DNA of 5,573 nt from Coriobacteriaceae bacterium (GTDB taxonomy: Bacteria; Actinomycetota; Coriobacteriia; Anaerosomatales; D1FN1-002). The notes below the pieces were generated by a model. The model was not told where the DNA came from. It made no database searches and saw only the letters and a program-made list of their open reading frames with translations. The stretch spans positions 1 to 5,573 of the forward strand of contig PNNM01000075.1 in the NCBI GenBank assembly GCA_013824215.1, given 5' to 3'. The position numbers and the translations under genes are program-made. This document shows, piece after piece, positions 1 through 5,089 of this stretch (the stretch's first letter is position 1; each line of letters begins with the position of its first letter).

Positions 1-264
1 GAGATCCTGCGTGAGGATTTCATGCCCGACTACGATCTGAGTGTGAGCGGACTCGCTTCCGCGCTCGGCGTGTCGCGCCAGTCCGTCAACGAGCTCATTC
101 GCGAGCGTCGCGCCGTGAGTTCCGAGATGGCGCTCCGTCTCGCCAAGCTGTTCGGAAACTCTCCGGAGTTCTGGCTGAACCTGCAGCGCTCCGTCGATCT
201 GTGGGACGCGCAGGCTGCGATCGATGATCAGGTGCGGCACATCAAGCCGCTCAGCGTCGCCTGA
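1..264 (+). CDS. higA: HigA-family antitoxin, XRE-type helix-turn-helix (5' end missing)
   Basis: This is the DNA-binding antitoxin of a HigBA-type toxin-antitoxin pair; the family neutralises a HigB/RelE-like mRNA-cutting toxin and represses its own operon. The reading frame is open from base 1, and the residues before the first Met (EILREDF) match the N-terminal GEILREDF signature of the family. The Met at 22 is therefore internal, and the true start lies before the window. The 87 visible residues contain the helix-turn-helix (LSVSGLASALGVSRQSVNEL) followed by the family hallmarks SSEMALRLAKLFG and SPEFWLNLQ. Family members are usually about 90-105 residues, so only a few residues are missing. 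A higB gene would be expected just upstream but cannot be seen. The gene ends 141 bases before the sulfur operon and is probably unrelated to it. A stand-alone HigA-like regulator is the alternative. Confidence 0.9.
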   Translation, partial: EILREDFMPDYDLSVSGLASALGVSRQSVNELIRERRAVSSEMALRLAKLFGNSPEFWLNLQRSVDLWDAQAAIDDQVRHIKPLSVA

Positions 265-269
265 CACAA

Positions 270-308
270 GGCGTCAGGTTCGCCTCGCTCGCCGTCCAAA
301 CCGACGCC
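270..308 (+). terminator. Hairpin downstream of higA, possible terminator or attenuator
   Basis: GGCGTC (270-275) and GGTT (277-280) pair with AACC (299-302) and GACGCC (303-308). This gives a 10-bp GC-rich stem with one bulged A (276) and an 18-base loop. It begins 6 bases after the higA stop codon. No run of T follows, so it is not a classical intrinsic terminator, though such tracts are often weak in high-GC genomes. It could end the higA transcript or shape the leader of the sulfur operon. A smaller hairpin (CCTGAC 260-265 with GTCAGG 273-278) overlaps and would compete with it. Confidence 0.35.
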
Positions 309-405
309 CAGGCACCCCAAGGCCGCCCTCCGCGTGCGCTTCGCCGCCTCCCACGCCGGGAATACTCCCTGCACACCACCACGAGTTCTTCCCGGGAGGT
401 GCCCG

Positions 406-660
406 ATGGGACCCGCCGACACGCCCGCCGCCACGCCCGCCGAGACGCTCGACTGCGTCGGCCTGCTCTGCCCCGAGCCGCTCTTCCAGACGCGCGAGCG
501 CATGGATCAGCTCGAATCCGGCGAGGTCCTCGAGGTGCTCGCCGACGACCCGGCCGCCGAAGAGGACCTCACGCGCTTCGCCAAGCGCACCGGCAACGAG
601 ATGCTCGCCGTGGAAGACCTCGGCGACAGCAAGCGCTTCCTCATCCGCAAGGGACGCTGA
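406..660 (+). CDS. tusA: TusA-family sulfurtransferase (sulfur carrier)
   Basis: This small cytoplasmic sulfur carrier has 84 residues, the usual size for the family. TusA-like proteins hold sulfur as a persulfide on the Cys of a CPxP motif and pass it to partners. Here the motif is C22-P-E-P25, inside LDCVGLLCPEPL, followed by a long helix and a strand-rich C-terminus ending RFLIRKGR. I chose the ATG at 406 because GGGAGG (394-399) lies 6 bases upstream; an in-frame GTG at 334 would add 24 residues that look like translated spacer. The N-terminus is rich in Ala, Pro and Thr. A second cysteine, C17, sits five residues before the catalytic C22 and is not general in the family. The gene heads a four-gene cluster with DsrE-, IscS- and IscU-like proteins, which suggests a role in sulfur delivery for Fe-S assembly. 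The symbol is a family-level call; orthology to E. coli TusA is not implied. Confidence 0.88.
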   Translation: MGPADTPAATPAETLDCVGLLCPEPLFQTRERMDQLESGEVLEVLADDPAAEEDLTRFAKRTGNEMLAVEDLGDSKRFLIRKGR

Positions 661-681
661 CCAGACACAAGGAGTGATCGC

Positions 682-1044
682 ATGAAGAACGAGCGCGCCA
701 TCCTGTACGTCCAGACCTCGAGCGATCCCGAGCGGCAGTACTCGCCGCTCGTGCTGGCGCAGACCGCCAAGGCGATGGACCTCGAGCCGACGGTCTACTT
801 CCTCGGCGCCGGCCTGCGCGTCCTGCGGCCGGGCGCTGCCGAGGACATCAAGCTCGGGACGTTCCCGAGCGTGAAAGAGATGCTCGACAAGACGATGTCG
901 ATGGGCATCCCCATCCTCGTGTGCGAGGCGTCGAAGCAGATGCTCGGCTGGGAGGACGTCCAGCTCATCGAAGGCGTCAAGATCGTGGGCGCCGGGACGC
1001 TGAACGACCTCGCGCTCGACGCCGGCGCGACGATGTGGTTCTAG
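682..1044 (+). CDS. DsrE-family protein (DsrE/DsrF-like)
   Basis: The 120-residue product has the DsrE/YchN-like pattern: an N-terminal strand (RAILYVQTSS), a helix with LVLAQTAKAM, a second strand (PTVYFLGAGL), then a helix and the strand IPILVC. Cys81, at the end of that strand, falls where DsrE and TusD carry their persulfide-bearing cysteine and is the only cysteine in the protein. The C-terminal part (GVKIVGAGTLNDLALDAGA) is typical of family members encoded beside tusA. The start is well supported: AAGGAG (669-674) lies 7 bases before the ATG. It follows the TusA-family gene by 21 bases and precedes the IscS-like gene by 8, so translation is probably coupled. DsrE proteins often exchange sulfur with TusA partners in multimeric complexes; that role here is inferred from motif and neighbourhood. 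The exact substrate is unknown. Confidence 0.85.
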   Translation: MKNERAILYVQTSSDPERQYSPLVLAQTAKAMDLEPTVYFLGAGLRVLRPGAAEDIKLGTFPSVKEMLDKTMSMGIPILVCEASKQMLGWEDVQLIEGVKIVGAGTLNDLALDAGATMWF

Positions 1045-1052
1045 GCGGCCCC

Positions 1053-2219
1053 GTGGCCGAGGACGTCTACCTGGACTACCAGTCGGCCAAGCCGGTCGAC
1101 CCTCGGGTGATCGAGGCGATGCTGCCTTTCCTCACCGAGCGCTTCGGCAACCCGGCGGCGCTCCACGCTGTGGGCGACAAGGCGATGGAGGCGCTCGAGA
1201 ACGCCCGGCGCCAGGTGGCGGCGTTCCTCGGCGCCGACCCCGCCGAGATCGTGTTCACTTCGGGAGCTACCGAGGCCAACAACCTGGCGATCCTCGGCTA
1301 CGCGAGCCGGAACCGCAGGACGGGCGACCACGTGGTGATCTCCGAGGTCGAGCACATCTCCATCCACAACATCGCCAAGTACCTCGAGAAGGACGGCTTC
1401 ACCGTCTCGAAGGTGCCGCCCGACCAGTACGGGCGCATCGACCCCGCAAAGCTGCGCGCGCGGGTGCGCGACGAGACGCTGCTGGTCTCGGTGGGCTGGG
1501 CGAGCAACGAGATCGGCACCGTCCAGCCGGTCCCGGAGATCGCCGAGATGCTGCGCGGCACGGGCGTGGTGCTGCATGTCGATGCCGTGGCGGCCGAGGG
1601 CCTCGTGCCCATCGACGTCGACGCGACGCCGGTGGACCTGCTCGCGCTCTCCTCCAACGACATCTACGGCCCGCCGGGCGTCGGCGCGCTCTACATCCGC
1701 GACGGCGTGAAGCTCGCGCCGATCGCGATGGGCGGCGGCCAGGAGCGCGGGCTGCGCTCGGGGACCGAGAACCTGCCGGGCATCGTCGGGATGGGCGCGG
1801 CGGCCGAGATCGCCTCGGCCGAGATGGCCGACGAGGCCGCCCGCCTCGCATCGATGCGGGACCGGCTCATCGAGGCGGTGCTCGGCACCATCCCCGACTC
1901 GCACCTCAACGGTCATCCGGTCACGCGCCTGCCCAACAACGCGCACTTCCGCTTCGAGGGCGTGGAGGGCGAGTCGCTGCTGCTGCTGATGAAGGACGCG
2001 GGCATCTCGGTCTCCACCGGCTCGGCGTGCAGCTCCAAGACGCTGGAGCCTTCGCACACGCTGATCTCGTGCGGCCTGCTCCACGAGGAGGCGCACGGGT
2101 CGCTGGAGTTCACCTTCGGGCGCTTCTCGAAGCCTGCGGACGTCGACCGCGTGATGGAGGTCCTGCCCGAGGTGGTCGCGCGTCTGCGCCACATGTCGCC
2201 GCTGTACCCGTCCGAGTAG
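1053..2219 (+). CDS. iscS: IscS-like cysteine desulfurase homologue lacking the PLP lysine (Archaeoglobus type)
   Basis: This 388-residue protein has the fold-type I aminotransferase architecture of NifS/IscS: VYLDY near the N-terminus, FGNP (31-34), FTSGATEANN (68-77), the PLP-stacking His101 in EVEHIS, Asp177 in HVDA, GGGQERGLRSGTEN (227-240), and the mobile-loop Cys326 in STGSACSSKTLEPSH. The catalytic lysine is absent: the usual SxHK-IYGPKG segment reads SSNDIYGPPG, putting Asp203 (codon 1659-1661) in the lysine position and Asn202 in place of His. The PLP-contacting Gln three residues after Asp177 is Ala180, and the N-terminal ATTP motif is SAKP. Archaeoglobus fulgidus IscS has the same Lys-to-Asp change and is reported to lack desulfurase activity while donating a cysteine ligand to the IscU-bound cluster. 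I infer the same structural role here. The start is the GTG at 1053, 8 bases after the previous stop with a weak AGGCGG at 1043-1048; a GTG at 1035 is possible but less likely. The gene shows no frameshift and looks fully maintained. Confidence 0.9.
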   Translation: MAEDVYLDYQSAKPVDPRVIEAMLPFLTERFGNPAALHAVGDKAMEALENARRQVAAFLGADPAEIVFTSGATEANNLAILGYASRNRRTGDHVVISEVEHISIHNIAKYLEKDGFTVSKVPPDQYGRIDPAKLRARVRDETLLVSVGWASNEIGTVQPVPEIAEMLRGTGVVLHVDAVAAEGLVPIDVDATPVDLLALSSNDIYGPPGVGALYIRDGVKLAPIAMGGGQERGLRSGTENLPGIVGMGAAAEIASAEMADEAARLASMRDRLIEAVLGTIPDSHLNGHPVTRLPNNAHFRFEGVEGESLLLLMKDAGISVSTGSACSSKTLEPSHTLISCGLLHEEAHGSLEFTFGRFSKPADVDRVMEVLPEVVARLRHMSPLYPSE

Positions 2220-2230
2220 GAGGCACGCCC

Positions 2231-3034
2231 GTGAAGTCGACACAGTACTCGGAGAAGACGCTCGACCACTTCCGCAACCCGCGGAACGTGGGCACGCTCA
2301 CCGGCGACGACGTGGCGATCGGCCGGGTGGGCAACCCCGTGTGCGGCGACCTCATGGAGATGTACATCCGGGTGCAGGGCGACCGCATCGCCGAGATCAC
2401 GTTCCAGACGTTCGGGTGCGGCTCCGCGGTGGCGACGTCGTCCATGACCACCGAGCTCGTGCGTGGCATGACGCTGGACGAGGCGCTCGAGGTCACGCGC
2501 AAGGACGTGGCCGACGCGCTCGACGGCCTGCCGCCGATCAAGATGCACTGCTCGAACCTCGCGGCCGACGCCCTGCACGACGCCATCAGGAACTGGCGAG
2601 GCCACAAGCGCCTCGAGCCTCTCTCCGCCGAGGAGGTCGCGTCTTCGGGGGCGGGGTGCGGCGCTCGGGATGTCAACCTGGTGGAGGGGCTCGCCGAGTA
2701 CGCGGGCAAGGGGGCGTTCACGACCGCGCCCGATCCGGCGACGCTCGCCGACCGCCGGGTGCTCGTGGTCGACAAGGGCGAGCCCTCGGCGAGGCTCGCG
2801 CTGGAACTGGCGAAGGTGACCCCGCGGGTGGTGTTCGTCACCGAGCTCGACACGCTCGCGCTCGGCGAGGAGCTCTCCCAGGACGTGAAGCGCTCCGACG
2901 TGAAGGTGCTCTTCCAGTCGAGGCTGCTGTCGCTCGGCGGCGAGGGCGAGGTCGAGAAGGCGCGGATCCACGACCTCGACGAGGACGACGAGTACGACCT
3001 GTTCGTCGATGCGGTGGTGGTGCTCGGCGGGTAG
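2231..3034 (+). CDS. iscU: IscU-type Fe-S scaffold fused to a degenerate thioredoxin-reductase-like domain
   Basis: Residues 1-126 are an IscU/NifU-N scaffold, on which [2Fe-2S] clusters are assembled. The three cluster cysteines are Cys38 (NPVCGD), Cys63 (FGCGSAVATSS) and Cys107 (KMHCSNL), and the conserved Asp40 and His106 are present. IscU is normally about 125-155 residues; this protein has 267. After a linker containing an extra Cys143 (GAGCGARD), residues 172-267 resemble the NADPH-binding half of thioredoxin reductase: a strand RRVLVV, a glycine-turn remnant DKGEPSA, strand PRVVFV, VKVLFQSRLLSL, a charged EDDEYD hairpin, and a final DAVVVLGG. The GxGxxA turn is eroded and the HRR-type phosphate-binding arginines are missing, so normal NADPH binding is doubtful. 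The start is the GTG at 2231, with TAGGAGG (2217-2223) 7 bases upstream overlapping the iscS stop codon. Adjacency to the IscS-like gene suggests the two products form an IscS-IscU complex. The scaffold assignment is firm; the C-terminal resemblance is by pattern only. Confidence 0.9.
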   Translation: MKSTQYSEKTLDHFRNPRNVGTLTGDDVAIGRVGNPVCGDLMEMYIRVQGDRIAEITFQTFGCGSAVATSSMTTELVRGMTLDEALEVTRKDVADALDGLPPIKMHCSNLAADALHDAIRNWRGHKRLEPLSAEEVASSGAGCGARDVNLVEGLAEYAGKGAFTTAPDPATLADRRVLVVDKGEPSARLALELAKVTPRVVFVTELDTLALGEELSQDVKRSDVKVLFQSRLLSLGGEGEVEKARIHDLDEDDEYDLFVDAVVVLGG

Positions 3035-3056
3035 CAGCCTGCGGACCGCGTGACGC

Positions 3057-3084
3057 TTGTCCAGCCGCGGTGAACGTGTAGACT
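3057..3084 (+). promoter_or_regulatory. Candidate housekeeping promoter for the fab operon
   Basis: TTGTCC (3057-3062) and TAGACT (3079-3084) are separated by 16 bases. Each matches the sigma-70-type consensus at four of six positions. They lie in the only sizeable gap between iscU and fabH, and initiation around 3091 would leave a leader of roughly 40 bases. No clear terminator for the upstream operon is seen in this gap, so read-through from iscU is also possible. I see no recognisable operator for a fatty-acid regulator. Confidence 0.45.
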
Positions 3085-3132
3085 ACTCGGACACATGCCC
3101 GCCCGCCCCAGCTCCGAGAAGAGCCGAGCCCC

Positions 3133-4134
3133 ATGCCCAGAGCCGCCATCGCCGGCATAGGGTCCTACCTCCCGGAGGACCGTCTCACCAACGCCGATCT
3201 CGAGCGCATGGTCGACACGTCCGACGAGTGGATCCTCACGCGGACCGGCATCGCGGAGAGGCGGGTCGTTGCGGCGGGCGAGGCCACCTCCGACCTCGCC
3301 GTGAGGGCCGCACGCGCGGCGCTCGCGGACGCGGGCATCGACGGCGCCGGGATCGACCTGCTCATCGTCGCCACATCCACGCCCGACACCCTGATCCCGG
3401 CCACCGCCTGCCGCGTGCAGGCCGAGCTCGGTCTGACGTGTCCGGCGTTCGACGTCAACGCCGCGTGCTCGGGATTCGTCTACGCGCTGCAGGTCGGCGT
3501 CACAGTGATCGAGAGCGGCCGCGCGCGCACCGTGCTCGTGGTGGGCGCCGACGCGATGACACGCTTCATCGACTTCACGGACCGCGGGACCTGCATCCTC
3601 TTCGGCGACGGGGCCGGTGCGGTGGTCCTTCGCGCTTCCGAGGAGGCCGGCGTGCTCGGCATCGCGCTGGGCGCCGACGGCACCGGTGCCGAGATGCTGA
3701 AAGTCCCGGCCGGCGGCTCCGCGCTCCCGCTCGCGCAGCAGGTGCTCGACGCCCGGCAGCAGTACCTCACCATGTCCGGCAACGAGGTGTTCAAGTTCGC
3801 GGTCCGCGTCATCCCGAAGGCCGCGCGCGAGGCGCTCAAGGCTTCCGGAGCGACCGCCGCGGACCTCACGTGGCTCGTCCCGCACCAGGCCAACCAGCGC
3901 ATCATCGACACGGTGGCGGATCGCCTGCACATGCCCCACGAGCGCGTCTTCAGCAACGTCGCGGCGACCGGGAACACGTCTGCCGCGTCCATCCCCGTGG
4001 CCCTCGACGACCTGTATACTAGCGGGCGACTATCAGCCGGCGACCTCGTCGCCGTCGTTGGTTTCGGAGCCGGCGTCACGTGGGGGGCCGCGGTCGTGAG
4101 ATGGACCAAGTCGCGTAGCAGCGAGGAGACCTGA
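3133..4134 (+). CDS. fabH: Beta-ketoacyl-ACP synthase III (FabH)
   Basis: FabH starts fatty acid synthesis by condensing an acyl-CoA primer (acetyl-CoA or a branched acyl-CoA) with malonyl-ACP in the cytoplasm. The 333-residue length is normal. The thiolase-fold signature is complete: the N-terminal GIGSYLPE and TSDEWILTRTGI, catalytic Cys112 in NAACSGF, His251 in PHQANQRI, and Asn281 in GNTSAAS, plus the C-terminal GFGAGVTWGA. Primer preference cannot be read from the sequence with confidence. The ATG at 3133 gives the standard N-terminus; its ribosome site is weak (GAGAAGAG around 3115-3122). The stop codon overlaps the fabK start (TGATG), indicating translational coupling. A run of codons unusual for this GC-rich gene (TAT ACT AGC GGG CGA CTA TCA, 4015-4035) lies near the 3' end. 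Confidence 0.96.
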   Translation: MPRAAIAGIGSYLPEDRLTNADLERMVDTSDEWILTRTGIAERRVVAAGEATSDLAVRAARAALADAGIDGAGIDLLIVATSTPDTLIPATACRVQAELGLTCPAFDVNAACSGFVYALQVGVTVIESGRARTVLVVGADAMTRFIDFTDRGTCILFGDGAGAVVLRASEEAGVLGIALGADGTGAEMLKVPAGGSALPLAQQVLDARQQYLTMSGNEVFKFAVRVIPKAAREALKASGATAADLTWLVPHQANQRIIDTVADRLHMPHERVFSNVAATGNTSAASIPVALDDLYTSGRLSAGDLVAVVGFGAGVTWGAAVVRWTKSRSSEET

Positions 4135-5078
4135 TGGCCCTGCCCACCCGGCTGACGAGGCTCCTCGGAATCGAACATCCCATCCTCCAAGGCGGCATGG
4201 CCTGGACCGCGACAGCGGAACTGTCCGCCGCGGTGAGCAACGCCGGGGGCTTGGGCATCATCGGCGCGGGCCAGATGCCCACCGAGGTCCTCCGCGAGCA
4301 GATTCGGCTGGCCAAGACGCTCACCGACCGCCCGTTCGGGGTGAACCTGATGCTGATGACCCCGCACATCGCGGACCTCGTCCAGCTGTGTCTCGACGAG
4401 CACGTCCCGGTGGTGACCACCGGCGCGGGCAACCCCGGAGGCTTCATCGCGGCGTTCAAGGAGGCTGGCATCAAGGTCCTGCCGATCGCGCCTTCCACCG
4501 CGCTCGCGCGCCGGCTCGAGAGCCAGGGCGCCGACGCGATCATCGGGGAGGGCATGGAGGCCGGCGGGCACATCGGCGAGCTGACCACGATGGTGCTCAC
4601 CCCCCAGCTCGTCGACGCCGTGGACGTCCCGGTCGTCGCCGCGGGCGGCATCGCCGACGGCCGCGGCATGGCGGCCGCGTTCGCTCTCGGCGCCGAAGGG
4701 GTGCAGGTCGGCACGCGGTTCATGTGCGCCTCAGAGTGCACCATCCACCCCGACGTCAAGGAGCGCATCATCAAGGCCAAGGACCGCGACACCGTCGTGA
4801 CCGGCTACTCCACCGGACATCCGGTCCGCGTGCTGAAGAACAAGCTCTCCAAGATGGTCGAGGAGTTGGACCGCTCGAACGATCCCGCCGCGATCGAGGA
4901 GCTGGGCACGGGCAGGCTCGCGGCTGCCATGCGCGAAGGCGATCTGGAGATGGGCTCGCTGATGGCCGGGCAGTGCGCAGCCATGGTCGACGCGATCCAG
5001 CCCGCCGCCGAGATCATCGCCGAGATCATCGCCGAGGCCGAGGACGTCATGCGCCGCATGGCGACCGTGCCGGTATAG
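4134..5078 (+). CDS. fabK: Enoyl-ACP reductase II, FMN-dependent (FabK)
   Basis: FabK reduces trans-2-enoyl-ACP in the last step of each elongation cycle, using FMN and NAD(P)H. It is a TIM-barrel flavoprotein unrelated to the short-chain reductase FabI. The 314-residue product shows the family path: IEHPILQGGMAW near the N-terminus, AVSNAGGLGIIGAG (33-46), FGVNLML, VVTTGAGNPG, the active-site His146 in EAGGHIGE, the phosphate-binding AAGGIADGRGM and GVQVGTRF. These features, together with the fab neighbours, favour FabK over the related nitronate monooxygenases. GAGGAG (4123-4128) lies 5 bases before the ATG, and the start overlaps the fabH stop. The C-terminus has a short EIIAEIIAEAE helix encoded by a 12-base tandem repeat. 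FabK enzymes are generally insensitive to triclosan, so the same may hold here if no FabI is present elsewhere. Confidence 0.94.
   Translation: MALPTRLTRLLGIEHPILQGGMAWTATAELSAAVSNAGGLGIIGAGQMPTEVLREQIRLAKTLTDRPFGVNLMLMTPHIADLVQLCLDEHVPVVTTGAGNPGGFIAAFKEAGIKVLPIAPSTALARRLESQGADAIIGEGMEAGGHIGELTTMVLTPQLVDAVDVPVVAAGGIADGRGMAAAFALGAEGVQVGTRFMCASECTIHPDVKERIIKAKDRDTVVTGYSTGHPVRVLKNKLSKMVEELDRSNDPAAIEELGTGRLAAAMREGDLEMGSLMAGQCAAMVDAIQPAAEIIAEIIAEAEDVMRRMATVPV
5007..5036 (+). repeat. 12-base tandem repeat (2.5 copies) inside fabK
   Basis: GCCGAGATCATC occurs twice in direct succession (5007-5018, 5019-5030) and is followed by a half copy, GCCGAG (5031-5036). It encodes AEIIAEIIAE in the C-terminal helix of FabK. 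The repeat keeps the frame and could change length by slippage, but it may simply reflect a regular helix. Confidence 0.7.
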
Positions 5079-5089
5079 GGAGCGCGCCG

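Noticed and set aside
22..264. Complete higA starting at the ATG at 22
   Set aside because: The codons at 1-21 encode EILREDF, a conserved part of the family, so the Met is internal and the gene is cut by the window edge.
921..1052. Upstream extension of the IscS-like gene into the DsrE-family gene
   Set aside because: The extra 44 residues are low-complexity Arg-rich sequence in the shadow of the DsrE frame; GTG 1053 gives the normal family N-terminus.
1053..2219. IscS-like gene as a decaying pseudogene because the catalytic lysine is missing
   Set aside because: The frame is intact over 388 codons, the other active-site motifs and the C-terminal loop are well kept, and the same substitution is known in a maintained archaeal protein.
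1041..2243. Minus-strand open frame of 400 codons opposite the IscS-like gene
   Set aside because: Composition (Arg, His, Val, Asp-rich) is that of a shadow frame; the plus-strand gene explains the region completely.
2110..3939. Long open frame on the minus strand (609 codons) spanning iscU and most of fabH
   Set aside because: It lies opposite two well-supported genes, its protein is rich in Arg, Ser and Pro without a recognisable motif, and long antisense frames are expected in such GC-rich coding DNA.
3057..4022. Second plus-strand frame of 321 codons overlapping fabH
   Set aside because: The product is an Arg/Gly/His-rich shadow in a different frame; FabH with all catalytic residues occupies the same bases.
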